This document shows positions 34,645-44,174 of a stretch of DNA of 64,000 bases, piece by piece. Position 1 is the stretch's first letter, and every line of letters starts with the position of its first letter. Source of the stretch: Armatimonadota bacterium (lineage in GTDB: Bacteria; Armatimonadota; JADLDR01); contig JADLDR010000041.1 in assembly GCA_020846535.1 (NCBI GenBank), positions 26,604 through 90,603 of the forward strand. Reading direction: 5' to 3'. Under the pieces are notes generated by a model. That model saw only the letters and a list, made by a program, of their open reading frames with translations, did not search any database and was not told where the DNA came from. Made by a program: the position numbers and the translations under genes.

Positions 34645-37353
34645 GTGAAAGCGTGGATCGCTCCATTCATCTTCGGACTGCTGCTGGCGGTGACGGCCCA
34701 TACAGGAGTCAAAGGGATGCCCGCGCATTTTCTGCTCCCCGGCGAATGGCCCGCCTTTCGAGGCGGCGTCTCCCTCGACGCCCGCTCGTCCCTGAAGGGG
34801 CGCATCACGCGGCCTGAAGTTGCCTGGAAGCATTTTGTGGGCGCTTCCGAAACGCTGCTCATCGCGGAGCCGGGCAAAGTTTCTACAAAACTGACTTTGC
34901 CCGGCCCGGAGACAGCAGGACATATAGAGGGCTCCTATGACGCCCGGTGGGGCCTGACGTCTCCTGTCGGGGAGATCGAGGGGAAGATCCAGCCGATCAT
35001 CCGCGCCACGACCGTCACCTATGCCAGAGTGATCCCCGGAGAGAAGGGGCTGCAAAAGCTGGAGTTCGAAAGCGGCTTTTCCAAGCCGACCGCCAGCGGC
35101 CAGTGGCAGCCGTGTGTCGGGCGGTGCTTCGTCTGGCGGGACGGAAAGTGGGAGATGGTCTGGGAGACCGAATCCATCGAGATGCTCTTCCAGCCCCTGC
35201 CCATCGCGGGCGACTTCGATGGCGACGGCCAGCCGGAGGTGGCGATCCTCCCCTGGTATGAGATTCTGATGCTCGATGCCCGCACGGGCCGGGTCAAAGA
35301 CCGCTGCCGGTTCACCGAAGGACGCAGCTATGGCTTTTTCGGGGTCTACGATCTGGACGGAGACGGGAAAAGCGAATTCCTGGTGCAGTCGGATTTCTCC
35401 AAGCATGTGGAGGTTTTAGGCTACCGGGGCGGCAAGCTCTCCCTCCTCTGGCAGAAGGAGATCGAGAGTGATATCTCCAATCCGCAGAAAATCCTGCGCG
35501 TCGGCCCCAACCCGGCTGCCGACCTGGACGGGGACGGCAGGCTGGAGGTGACGGTTAATCTCTACAACGGCTCCGGGGACGGCAGGTGGCATATCACTGT
35601 CCATGACGGCCTCACCGGCAGCCTCAAGGCCGATCTCCCCGATGAACGGCTGGACAGCCTGGCCGATGTGGACGGGGACGGCATCACCGAACTCTTGACC
35701 ACCCGAACCGATCCGGACACCCTGCGCGGCTTCGGGGCGGTCCGGGTGAGAAGCCTCGCCCGGGGAAGAGAAGGCGTGCTGTGGGAGATGCCGGACGTTC
35801 GCTGGCAGACCTGGGAGCCACCCTTCCCGCCGAACGTCAACAGCACCGCCACCTTCGGGCAGAGAGACGTCCTCTGGCGGCCTGTCGAGGGCAAGGCAGT
35901 CGTTGTTCTACAAGTCGGATTATCTCCTTTAGAGGATAATCCGCGACCCCGGTTACTGGCTGCCTCCTGGGGCAAAGATGGGTTCGAGCGGGATATTTTC
36001 GTCGACATCCGACTTGGCCCGGCATCGGGATCCGCAGCAAGCGACCTTGTGGAAGCGATAGCTCTGGACGCTCGCAAGAATGTGTTGATGAGAGCGACCT
36101 CTTCCCCCGACAAATCCATGACTTTGGTTTGTCAGAGGGGACATCTCAGAACCCTCGGCTCCCGCCCTGAATCCTCGCCTGCCGGAAATCCCGCCGTAGC
36201 GATGGATCGGAACTCGGGCCGCCCGGTGATCGTCCTCCAGGGCAGCGGGGAAGAGCTTGTGGCCTTCGCGCCCCCGATTGACGGCCAGCCCGCCCGCGAG
36301 TTATGGCGGCTGCCGGGCAGAGGACAGAGTACCGCCTGGCCGCAGGATATCCTCGGCCCGGTTCTGACCGACCTTGACGGCGACGGGAGACGGCAGGTGA
36401 TCTATGCCGCCTCTTCCGGAAGCTGCGCCCGCCTCCAGGCCGCCGCTCTCGACGGCAGGCCCTTATGGCATCACGATTTCACCGCCCTGCCGGGCGGCCC
36501 GCCGGTCTGGAACACGGGCGGCATTATCCTCTGGCAGACCAGCCACTTCACCCACCCGAAACGCCGGGACGTTCTGGTGACCGTCCGCCGCTCCATGATG
36601 CACAGCGAGGAAACCCTGCTCCTGTCCGGTAAGGACGGGAAAGCACTATGGCGCAGGGACCGACAGATCAGCAGCCGGGGCGTGGGAGGAACCCCTTTCG
36701 CCATCGCGGATTTCGACGGAGACGGGCTGGACGATATCGCTTCCTTCCATCCCAGCCTCTTCTACATTCTCAAGGGCGCAACAGGCAAAGATATCATCGC
36801 CCGCGATGCGGTCTGGGAGCCGGTTCCCGCCAAACCGGTTTACTGGGGCCTGCCGGTGGCCGGCGATTTCGAGGGAGCCGGAAAGCCTTCCGTTTTCTTT
36901 GCGACCACCCGCAGCTCGATGACCGGCCTCATCCGCCCCGACGGCAGCCTAGCATGGTGGGACGCCCTGGACAAAAGCCCCGCCTCCTGGCCCGCCTTCG
37001 GCGATTTCAGCGGGAGCGGGCGCGTGGAGGCAATCGGCGTCGGCTATGAAGACGGCATTCGCTGCTATGACACCGCCACTGGGAAGCCGCTCTGGCGAAT
37101 GCCTTCTCCGATCCCCGGAAACCCGACCGGATCCGCCAGCGCGGACATCGACTCCGACGGCAGGGACGAGGCCCTCTTCACCTCCGGCCACACCCTCTAC
37201 TGTTTCGGCACGCGGAACCGCAAGGGGAAGATCCTCTGGCAACTGGACCTGCCCGCCCCGGTCGGCCCTCCCGCCATCGCCGATACGGAAGGCCGGGGCG
37301 AAGCCTCGATTCTGCTGTCAGGAGGAGACGGCTATGTATATTGCATTCGCTGA
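34645..37353 (+). CDS. Exported FG-GAP/VCBS-repeat beta-propeller protein
   Basis: 902 aa from GTG 34645 with a signal peptide (FIFGLLLAVTAHTGVKG). Several calcium-binding-like repeats are spread along it: DFDGDGQPEVAIL, DLDGDGKSEFLV, DLDGDGRLEVTV, DVDGDGITELL, DLDGDGRRQVIY and DFDGDGLDDIASF. PQQ-like strands (GKALWRRDR, GKPLWRMP, GKILWQLDLP) intervene, so the protein probably forms two propellers. FG-GAP proteins bind ligands or partners at the cell surface; no catalytic residues are seen. It ends module (b), and the next gene starts 58 bases later. Confidence 0.82.
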   Translation: MKAWIAPFIFGLLLAVTAHTGVKGMPAHFLLPGEWPAFRGGVSLDARSSLKGRITRPEVAWKHFVGASETLLIAEPGKVSTKLTLPGPETAGHIEGSYDARWGLTSPVGEIEGKIQPIIRATTVTYARVIPGEKGLQKLEFESGFSKPTASGQWQPCVGRCFVWRDGKWEMVWETESIEMLFQPLPIAGDFDGDGQPEVAILPWYEILMLDARTGRVKDRCRFTEGRSYGFFGVYDLDGDGKSEFLVQSDFSKHVEVLGYRGGKLSLLWQKEIESDISNPQKILRVGPNPAADLDGDGRLEVTVNLYNGSGDGRWHITVHDGLTGSLKADLPDERLDSLADVDGDGITELLTTRTDPDTLRGFGAVRVRSLARGREGVLWEMPDVRWQTWEPPFPPNVNSTATFGQRDVLWRPVEGKAVVVLQVGLSPLEDNPRPRLLAASWGKDGFERDIFVDIRLGPASGSAASDLVEAIALDARKNVLMRATSSPDKSMTLVCQRGHLRTLGSRPESSPAGNPAVAMDRNSGRPVIVLQGSGEELVAFAPPIDGQPARELWRLPGRGQSTAWPQDILGPVLTDLDGDGRRQVIYAASSGSCARLQAAALDGRPLWHHDFTALPGGPPVWNTGGIILWQTSHFTHPKRRDVLVTVRRSMMHSEETLLLSGKDGKALWRRDRQISSRGVGGTPFAIADFDGDGLDDIASFHPSLFYILKGATGKDIIARDAVWEPVPAKPVYWGLPVAGDFEGAGKPSVFFATTRSSMTGLIRPDGSLAWWDALDKSPASWPAFGDFSGSGRVEAIGVGYEDGIRCYDTATGKPLWRMPSPIPGNPTGSASADIDSDGRDEALFTSGHTLYCFGTRNRKGKILWQLDLPAPVGPPAIADTEGRGEASILLSGGDGYVYCIR

Positions 37354-37411
37354 TAGATTATCTCTATTCGTAGAAATCACATATTGATGCAATCTATAAG
37401 GAGCTTTATCC

Positions 37412-39391
37412 ATGCGATATTCGGGCAAGCGGATGCTTATCGCTTTCATCCTTCTCATTTTCCCCCAAGGAGGCACCCTTATGGCCGATATTCCTTCCGG
37501 CAGCCCGCTCCGGGCCGCGCCCCGCCTGCTAGACGCGCCGACTGGCAAGCTGCCGAAAGCGCGAAAGGTCGGCACCCCGGCGGTCAGGACCCTTCTGGGC
37601 TATACCCGCCGGATCTTGAGGCTACATGACGGGCATACGCTGGGCGTCTTTTCCTTCAGCAGCGGGGGGGCGAAGGCGAACTGGCTTTTCCTGATCGACA
37701 GCCGCACCCTGGCCGCCAGGCGATACCCCATCCCGAACAACGATATCGCCTCGCACGGGGCGGCTCTCGGGAAAGACGGGGATATCTATATCATGCCCTA
37801 CGGCAACGGGCGGGCCTACCGGTTTCGCGTCGGGCCGCGCCGGTTCGAGCCGATAGAAACCGGGCTGCCCCGGGGGGAATACACCTGGGAGGCGTTCGGG
37901 GCCTCCAATGGCTGCATTTACTTCGGCACCTACCCCAATGCCTACCTGGGCGAATACGACCCTTCCACCGGCAAATGCACCCTCTACCGGCAGGCCGCCC
38001 CGAACACCAAATACACCACCTACTTTGCCGAGGACAGCCAGGGACGCATCCGGTTCAAAGCCTGGGGGCCGGATGAAGTATGGATGGCCTTCGACCCGAA
38101 GACAAAGGCTCTGAAGCCCGAATCCCCCGATCCTGCGCCGTCCTTTACGCCCTTTACTTTGCCTGCCGCGCCGGAGGGAGACAGCTCTTACAGCATCCGG
38201 CTCACCGCCATAGGCCGCCATTTTGCCCTCAGCTTCCCTTCCTGCCGCTTCTGGGAGGTGAAGGAGGGAGAGGCCCAGCCGGTTTTCCGGGGGGACCCGG
38301 AAAGCCCCGGGGAGACGTGGTGGTATCTGGAAAACGTCCCGGGCGCGGTGGTGGGGATCAGCTATTTCGGGACGGTCTTCCGTTACGACCTGAAGAGCGG
38401 GGCCTTCCGGCACAGGCGACTTCCCAACAAAGCGCCGGGCGGGAACAACATCATGTTCCTGGAGACCGTCTCCCCGCGCTGCGTGATCGGGGCCAACTAC
38501 AGTCAGCAGAACCTCTTCACGGTGGACCCGGAAACCGGGGCAACCCGAACTTCCGAAGAGATGGTCGCCCGCGTGACCGGAGAGCCGATGTGCGCGGTCG
38601 GGCTGGGCGGGAAGGCGTACGTGGGCATCTACGTCCTCTCGATCCTTTCGGTCTACGACCCGGAGCAGCCCTTCGCCTTCGGGAAGAACCCGCGAGAGAT
38701 CATCGAACTCGGAGAGAAGTATCATCAGACGCGCCCGCGGGACGCCGCAACCGATGGCAGCCTGGTTTTCATCAGCTCGGACAGCGATTACAACTATCTG
38801 GGCGGGGCGCTGGCGGTCATCGATCCGGCCACCGGGAAGGTGGATGTCTACCACCACCTCATCCGGGACCAGAACCTGCCCACCCTGGCCTACGACCCGC
38901 ACCACCGGCTCCTGTGGGGTGGGACCGACCGGTGGGGCCAGATGCGGAGCCACCCGCCCACCCAGGAGAGCGCCCTGATCTACGCCTTCGACCCGGCCAC
39001 ACGCCAGGTGGCGGCCACCCTCACGCCCTGGCCCGGCGCGGATGCGGTCTCCGTCCTGGGGCTGTCCGATGGCGGCATCCTGATCGCCTCAAGCGCCGGA
39101 GAGATCGCCCTGATCGATACCGACACCCGAGCGGTTCTCTATCAGGGAGCCTCCCCGGTCGGCGTTCCCGGCAAGGTGCGCCAGGGCAGCGACGGTTTTT
39201 CCTACTGCCTGGCGGGAGGCCGCCTCTTGCGCTGGGATCTGAGCCGGAACGCCCTGACCCCGGTGGCCGAAGCGCCGGGCTGCTATTACCTGACCGAAAC
39301 CTCTCCTGGAACCTGGGTGATGGCAGACAGCGTTTCGGTCTACCGGGTAAAGGTGAGACCCTTCGACAAATCCAAAGGAGGTTCGCGATGA
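37412..39391 (+). CDS. Exported beta-propeller protein (YVTN/SMP-30-like)
   Basis: 659 aa, AAGGAG upstream of ATG 37412, signal peptide MRYSGKRMLIAFILLIFPQGG. The body is made of propeller-like blades: LFLIDSRTLAARRYPIPNN, LGEYDPSTGKCTLYRQ, NLFTVDPETGATRTS, ALAVIDPATGKVDVYHH, LIYAFDPATRQVAATLTPW. These D-P-x-T-G turns are typical of YVTN or streptogramin-lyase-like propellers. Enzymatic roles (lactonase, lyase) are possible but no active site is evident. Coupled by ATGA to the sugar isomerase that follows, an unusual tight link between an exported and a cytoplasmic protein. Confidence 0.72.
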   Translation: MRYSGKRMLIAFILLIFPQGGTLMADIPSGSPLRAAPRLLDAPTGKLPKARKVGTPAVRTLLGYTRRILRLHDGHTLGVFSFSSGGAKANWLFLIDSRTLAARRYPIPNNDIASHGAALGKDGDIYIMPYGNGRAYRFRVGPRRFEPIETGLPRGEYTWEAFGASNGCIYFGTYPNAYLGEYDPSTGKCTLYRQAAPNTKYTTYFAEDSQGRIRFKAWGPDEVWMAFDPKTKALKPESPDPAPSFTPFTLPAAPEGDSSYSIRLTAIGRHFALSFPSCRFWEVKEGEAQPVFRGDPESPGETWWYLENVPGAVVGISYFGTVFRYDLKSGAFRHRRLPNKAPGGNNIMFLETVSPRCVIGANYSQQNLFTVDPETGATRTSEEMVARVTGEPMCAVGLGGKAYVGIYVLSILSVYDPEQPFAFGKNPREIIELGEKYHQTRPRDAATDGSLVFISSDSDYNYLGGALAVIDPATGKVDVYHHLIRDQNLPTLAYDPHHRLLWGGTDRWGQMRSHPPTQESALIYAFDPATRQVAATLTPWPGADAVSVLGLSDGGILIASSAGEIALIDTDTRAVLYQGASPVGVPGKVRQGSDGFSYCLAGGRLLRWDLSRNALTPVAEAPGCYYLTETSPGTWVMADSVSVYRVKVRPFDKSKGGSR

Positions 39392-40233
39392 GACTGGGAG
39401 GCCCGCTTTTTTCGGACTGTTCCGACCCCGACCGGTGGATCGATGCACTCCGGGCCGCAGGCTACCGGGCGGCCTTCTGCCCCCTGGCCGTCGATGCCGA
39501 TGAGGACGTCCTGAAGGCTTACCGCAGGGCCGCGGATCGGGCCGACATCGTCATTGCGGAGGTGGGGGCCTGGAGCAATCCGATCAGCCCTGACGAGGAA
39601 ACCCGCCGGAAGGCCGTGCGCTACTGTCAGGAGCAGCTCGCCCTGGCCGACCGGATCGGGGCGCTCTGCTGTGTCAATATCGCCGGGGCCTGCGGCGAGC
39701 AGTGGGACGGCCCCCACCCGGACAACCTCACCCCTGAAACCTTCGACCGGATCGTGGCCTCCGTCCGGGAGATCATCGATGGGGTGAGGCCGGCCCACTC
39801 CTTCTATACCCTGGAGACGATGCCCTGGATGTACCCTGATTCGACGGAAAGCTACCGGCACCTGATCGAGGCCATCGACCGGGACAGATTTGCCGTCCAC
39901 TTCGACCCGGTCAACCTCGTGTGCAGCCCGCAGCGGTATTTCGCCACCGGAGAGCTGATCCGGGAGTTCGTCCGGACGCTGGGGCCGCATATCAAGAGCT
40001 GCCACGCCAAGGATATCCTCCTTTCCGGAAGGCTCACCGTACACCTGGACGAAGCCCGCCCCGGAACCGGGGGCCTGGATTACGCTGCACTGCTGCGCGA
40101 GATGTCGGGCCTTGATCCGGACATCCCTCTTCTGCTGGAACACATGGCCCGGGAAGAGGATTACATCGAGGCGGCCCGCTACATCCGATCCGTGGCGGCG
40201 GAGAACGGCATCGCGCTGGAGGAAGTCCCATGA
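39388..40233 (+). CDS. Sugar phosphate isomerase/epimerase (xylose isomerase-like TIM barrel)
   Basis: 281 aa from ATG 39388, with AAAGGAGG upstream and a 4-base overlap with the propeller gene. The AP-endonuclease-2/xylose-isomerase-like fold shows as IVIAEVGAWSNP, CCVNIAGACGEQW, FYTLETMPWMYPDS (Glu metal ligand), FAVHFDPVNLV (His/Asp), SCHAKDILL (His) and PLLLEHM (Glu). These four ligand strands bind a divalent metal for ketose epimerisation, isomerisation or inosose-type chemistry. It is cytoplasmic. The downstream FG-GAP gene also overlaps by ATGA, so module (c) is one translation-coupled operon. Confidence 0.88.
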   Translation: MRLGGPLFSDCSDPDRWIDALRAAGYRAAFCPLAVDADEDVLKAYRRAADRADIVIAEVGAWSNPISPDEETRRKAVRYCQEQLALADRIGALCCVNIAGACGEQWDGPHPDNLTPETFDRIVASVREIIDGVRPAHSFYTLETMPWMYPDSTESYRHLIEAIDRDRFAVHFDPVNLVCSPQRYFATGELIREFVRTLGPHIKSCHAKDILLSGRLTVHLDEARPGTGGLDYAALLREMSGLDPDIPLLLEHMAREEDYIEAARYIRSVAAENGIALEEVP

Positions 40234-41426
40234 GTATCCCTCTCCGGCTTATCTTCGTCCTATCAGGAGCGTGTGTGCTGGCATCGGAACCGAACGCCCA
40301 GGCGGGGCCACCCCCGGTCAGGTGGCGGCATCTTTCGAGCAAGTCCGGCATCCTTGTACCACCGGGGCCGAAGGAGCAAACCCTCTGCCTGGCCGCAGAC
40401 ATCGACCGGGACGGGGTGAACGATTTCGTGATCGGCTGCCGCCAGTCGGCCCCGGCGCTGGTCTGGTACAAAAAGAAGGGGCCAGGCTGGGAGAAATACC
40501 TGATCGAAGGGGAATTTCTCACCCTGGAGGCCGGGGGAGCCGCCTGTGATATCGACGGCGACGGCGACCTCGACATCCTGGCCGGGGGCGACTGGCAGAG
40601 CAACCGGGTCTACTGGTGGGAGAACCCCTATCCCCGTTACGATCCCCGGAAGCCCTGGAAGCGATACCCGGTCAAGGACGGGGGCGCGAACCAACACCAC
40701 GACCAGATCTTCGGCGATTTCGACGGGGACGGCAAACCGGAGATTATCTTCTGGAACCAGGGCGCTCAGAAACTGTTCCGGGCCAGAATCCCGAAGGACC
40801 CGCGCTCCGGGCCGTGGCCCTATACCGAAATCTTCTCCGGCCCGGGCGAGGGGCTGGCGCAAGGCGATATCGACGGGGACGGGAAAATCGAGCTGCTGGC
40901 CGGGGGGCGGTGGTTCAAATACAGGGGAGACGATGAGTTCGCCCCTTATGTGATCGACCCGGCCCAGACCCACCCACGCATGGCAGTCGGGGACATCAAC
41001 GGGGATGGCCGCCTGGAGGTGGTGATGGTTCCGGGCGATACGGTGGGGCGGCTGAAGTGGTATGAGTGCCGGGGCAGCCCCGAAAAGGCGGAATCGTGGA
41101 TCGCGCACGACCTTCTGGATGCGGACGTGGTACACGGGCACAGCCTGGCCGTGGCCGATCTCAATGGGGACAGGAAACCGGACATCTTCTGCGGGGAGAT
41201 GCGCCAGTGGACTGAAAAGGACGACAACTCCGGGGCGCGCATGTGGCTCTTCCTGGGGGACGGCAAAGGGGGCTTCACGAAAACGGTCATCGCCACCGGA
41301 GACGGGGTGCATGAGGCCCGTATCGCCGACCTGACCGGAGACGGCAGGCCGGACATCATTGCCAAGCCCTATAGCTGGGATACGCCCTCTATCGATATCT
41401 GGCTGAACGAAGGAGCCGAAAAATGA
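40230..41426 (+). CDS. Exported FG-GAP/VCBS-repeat protein
   Basis: 398 aa with signal peptide MSIPLRLIFVLSGACVLAS. Repeats: DIDRDGVNDFVIG, DIDGDGDLDILAG, DFDGDGKPEIIFW, DIDGDGKIELLAG, DINGDGRLEVVMV, DLNGDRKPDIFCG and DLTGDGRPDIIAK, i.e. seven blades of one propeller. Asp-rich loops should bind calcium. It probably binds a glycan or partner protein outside the cytoplasm. It overlaps the isomerase upstream and the PhyH gene downstream by ATGA on each side. Confidence 0.85.
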   Translation: MSIPLRLIFVLSGACVLASEPNAQAGPPPVRWRHLSSKSGILVPPGPKEQTLCLAADIDRDGVNDFVIGCRQSAPALVWYKKKGPGWEKYLIEGEFLTLEAGGAACDIDGDGDLDILAGGDWQSNRVYWWENPYPRYDPRKPWKRYPVKDGGANQHHDQIFGDFDGDGKPEIIFWNQGAQKLFRARIPKDPRSGPWPYTEIFSGPGEGLAQGDIDGDGKIELLAGGRWFKYRGDDEFAPYVIDPAQTHPRMAVGDINGDGRLEVVMVPGDTVGRLKWYECRGSPEKAESWIAHDLLDADVVHGHSLAVADLNGDRKPDIFCGEMRQWTEKDDNSGARMWLFLGDGKGGFTKTVIATGDGVHEARIADLTGDGRPDIIAKPYSWDTPSIDIWLNEGAEK

Positions 41427-42163
41427 CCGATTCCGAGCGATACCTTTTCGACTTGCAGGGCTTCCTGGCCGTGCCGGGCGCTCTGGATGCGGACAGGCTG
41501 GCCGCCCTGAACGCCCTGGTAGATGAACATATTGCCCGGGAGACCGCCCCCGATATGCGGACGCACCGCTTCGGAAGGCTCCTCTCCTGGGGCCAGCCTT
41601 TCCTGGACCTGATCGATAACCCCGCCATCGCTCCCTACCTGGAAGAGATGCTCGGCGACCGTTTCCGGTTGGACCACGATTACGCCGATATCATCCGGAG
41701 CGGCCTGGGGCCTATCGGGGCTACTCTGCACGGAGGGGCCACTCCTTTCGATCCCTCGCAGTACTACATCTACCGGAACGGGCGGATGTATAACGGGCTG
41801 ACCGTGGTGGCTTACAACCTGAAGGATGTGCATTCGGGAGACGGGGGCTTTGCCTGCGTGCCGGGCAGCCATAAAAGCAACCTGCCCTTCCCGGGCGGGT
41901 GGCGCAACCTGGAAAGCCCTCACCCCTGCGTCCTCCCGGTCACCGGCCCTGCGGGAACGGCGATCATCTTTACCGAAGCCCTGACCCACGGCACGCTGCC
42001 CTGGCAGGGCGCGGACGAGAGGCGGACCGTGTTTTGCAAATACAGCCCGCACCCGATCTCCTGGTCGGCCCGCTACTATAACGCCGGGGACTATCCGGGC
42101 CTGACCGAGCGCCAGCGGGCGATCCTGGAGCCTCCGAACGCGCGCTACGGGGGTCGGTACTGA
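41423..42163 (+). CDS. PhyH-family protein with an HGG motif in place of HxD
   Basis: 246 aa. The PhyH fold is shown by GGFACVPGSHKSNLPFP and distal His189 (EALTHGTLPWQ). At the position of the HxD iron motif it reads His103-Gly-Gly (ATLHGGATPFD), so the carboxylate ligand is apparently replaced by glycine, as in Fe/2-oxoglutarate halogenases; Asp110 a few residues later might substitute. From memory this LHGG form is common among PhyH proteins of uncultured phyla. It is the last gene of module (c), overlapping the FG-GAP gene. Substrate and reaction are unknown. Confidence 0.8.
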   Translation: MTDSERYLFDLQGFLAVPGALDADRLAALNALVDEHIARETAPDMRTHRFGRLLSWGQPFLDLIDNPAIAPYLEEMLGDRFRLDHDYADIIRSGLGPIGATLHGGATPFDPSQYYIYRNGRMYNGLTVVAYNLKDVHSGDGGFACVPGSHKSNLPFPGGWRNLESPHPCVLPVTGPAGTAIIFTEALTHGTLPWQGADERRTVFCKYSPHPISWSARYYNAGDYPGLTERQRAILEPPNARYGGRY

Positions 42164-42192
42164 GGGGCGATAACGCTTATTTCGAAGGCTGA

Positions 42193-42327
42193 GATATCGA
42201 TGCAGCCCGCAAGGAGAGAAACGATCTCCAGGCTCACCAACACTAGGAGAGCTTTTGTTATTTCGTACGCTGGAGATTGCCGCATCGATGCGCTCCTCGC
42301 AGACTGCATCGATGACGGCTCCTCGCA
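42193..42327. repeat. Degenerate interspersed repeat, with 25-nt copy 2
   Basis: This part of the 296-base gap 42164-42459 contains GATCTCCAGGCT and GCTGGAGATTGC arms around a loop, like the element at 30135-30241, followed by the 25-base stretch 42291-42315 that matches 29142-29166 exactly. No gene is seen in the gap. Confidence 0.6.
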
Positions 42328-42459
42328 AGGAAGGTGAAGGCGGTTTCTTTTAATGGCATTGCGGGCGGCCTTCGCTTTTCCGGCTTTCCCGTAAAAACCC
42401 GGCGGAAATACTGGGCGAAATGTGGAATAACCTGTATATACTGTGGGAGGTTGCGCCTC

Positions 42460-44025
42460 ATGTTCGATATCCTTATCCGGGACGGGACGATCTACGACGG
42501 GACCGGAAGCCCTCCTGTAAGGGGAGACATCGGCGTCATCGGGGACCGGATAGTGATGATGGGGGATCTGACGGGCATCACGGGCGATCTTGTTCTGGAG
42601 GCGGAAGGGCGGGCGGTGGCCCCCGGATTCATCGATATCCACACCCATTCCGATCTGGCAACCCTGAGCGATCCCCGCGCCCTCAGCAAAATCGCCCAGG
42701 GCGTGACCACCGAGGTCATCGGGAACTGCGGCCAGGGCGTGGCTCCGGTCAATGACGAGATCCGGGACAGCCTGAAAGCCTCCGCCGCCTACCTTGCCGG
42801 AGATGCGGAATGGACGTGGAACTCCTTCGGCGACTACCTGAAGGTTTTGCGGGAAAGCGGCTCCTCGATCAACCTGGCCCCCCTGGCGGCCCACGGGACA
42901 ATCCGGGCCTGTGTGATGGGCTTCACGGATCGGCCCGCCACCGCCGGGGAGATCGCCCGGATGCAGCAACTGACGGACGACGCTTTCCGGGCCGGGGCGC
43001 TGGGCCTCTCGTCAGGGCTGATCTATCCCCCGGGCTGTTACGCGGAAGGCGATGAGCTGATCGAACTCTGCCGGGTGGTGAAAAGCCATGACGGCCTCTA
43101 TGCCACCCACATCCGCAACGAAACCGATGATGTCGTTTCCGCGGTTCGGGAGGCGCTGGAGGCCGGGCGGCAAAGCGGGGCGGCGGTGGAGATCGCCCAC
43201 CACAAGGCCGCCGGGCGGCGCAACTGGGGCAAAGTGCGGGAGACCCTGCCGATGATCGAGGCAGCCTGCCGGGAGGGCCTGGGCGTCTCCTGCGATGTCT
43301 ACCCTTATACCGCAGGCAGCACCGTCCTCTCCGCCCTTCTCCCCATCTGGGCTATGGCAGGCGGCGTCGATTCCCTGATCGAGCGGGCGCAGGATCCGGC
43401 GGCCCGGGAGCGCATCCTGGACGCCCTGGGGCTGGAGTGGGATCAGGTGCGGATCACAGGAACCTGGCTCGAATCAAACCGACCGCTCGAAGGCAAAACC
43501 ATCGCAGAGATCGCCCGGATGCGCGGCAGAGACGGGGCGGAGGCGGTTCTGGAACTGGTGGTGGAGGAAAGGGCGCGGGTGACGGTGGCGATGTTCTCCA
43601 TGTGCGATGAGGATATGGAGGCCGTCCTTTCTCACCCTTTGAGCGCCATTGGCTCGGACGGCGTGGCGGTGGCCCCGGACGGGCCGCTGGGGCGCGGCAA
43701 GCCCCATCCCCGCTTTTACGGAACCTTCCCCCGCGTGCTGGGCCGCTACTGCCGGGAGAAACGGCTGTTTTCGCTGGAGGAGGCGGTCCGCAAGATGACC
43801 TCGGCCCCCGCCCGCAGGCTGGGCCTGCGCGACCGGGGAATTCTCGCCGAAGGCAAAGCCGCCGATATCGTCATATTCGACCCGACGACGGTCGAGGACA
43901 CGGCCACCTACGAGACCCCTCACCGGCTGCCAACCGGCATTCATTACGTGCTGGTGAACGGCAGCGTCGTCTGGGAGCCGGCAGGGCATACAGGGCAGAC
44001 GGCAGGAAGAGTGCTGCGGAGATAA
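42460..44025 (+). CDS. D-aminoacylase-type amidohydrolase
   Basis: 521 aa, start ATG 42460 with GGGAGG about ten bases upstream; an earlier in-frame ATG at 42334 lies within the repeat. Amidohydrolase superfamily: MFDILIRDGTIYDGTG, metal-binding His61 and His63 (GFIDIHTHSDL), Cys90 of the N-acyl-D-amino-acid deacylase type (VIGNCGQGVAPV), a later His (THIRNETD), EIAHHKAAGR and the catalytic Asp in AIGSDGVAVAP. The usual C-terminal phrase PARRLGLRDRGILAEGKAADIVIFD is complete. It deacylates N-acyl-D-amino acids or related amides in the cytoplasm, which fits the amide theme of modules (a) and (b). Confidence 0.9.
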   Translation: MFDILIRDGTIYDGTGSPPVRGDIGVIGDRIVMMGDLTGITGDLVLEAEGRAVAPGFIDIHTHSDLATLSDPRALSKIAQGVTTEVIGNCGQGVAPVNDEIRDSLKASAAYLAGDAEWTWNSFGDYLKVLRESGSSINLAPLAAHGTIRACVMGFTDRPATAGEIARMQQLTDDAFRAGALGLSSGLIYPPGCYAEGDELIELCRVVKSHDGLYATHIRNETDDVVSAVREALEAGRQSGAAVEIAHHKAAGRRNWGKVRETLPMIEAACREGLGVSCDVYPYTAGSTVLSALLPIWAMAGGVDSLIERAQDPAARERILDALGLEWDQVRITGTWLESNRPLEGKTIAEIARMRGRDGAEAVLELVVEERARVTVAMFSMCDEDMEAVLSHPLSAIGSDGVAVAPDGPLGRGKPHPRFYGTFPRVLGRYCREKRLFSLEEAVRKMTSAPARRLGLRDRGILAEGKAADIVIFDPTTVEDTATYETPHRLPTGIHYVLVNGSVVWEPAGHTGQTAGRVLRR

Positions 44026-44065
44026 TAAGGAAAGAGCCGAAAAGCACCGCCCCCAACTCCCCCGG

Positions 44066-44152
44066 CTTCGGGGGGGCTTAGAGCGCACGTGTTCTTGATA
44101 ATTTCTCAAAGCCCCCCAGACCCCGCCGAAGTCTGGCGTGGGGCTGGGGGGC
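44066..44152. terminator. Paired GC-rich hairpins between convergent genes
   Basis: A short CCCCCGG/CCGGGG-like stem near 44074-44090 is followed by a longer one: GCCCCCCAGACCCCGCC near 44111 pairs imperfectly with GGCGTGGGGCTGGGGGGC ending near 44152. The two genes on either side converge here. There is no long T-run, so a role as bidirectional terminator is plausible but not proven. Confidence 0.4.
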
Positions 44153-44174
44153 GGTTGCCTTCAGGCGCTTTCCC

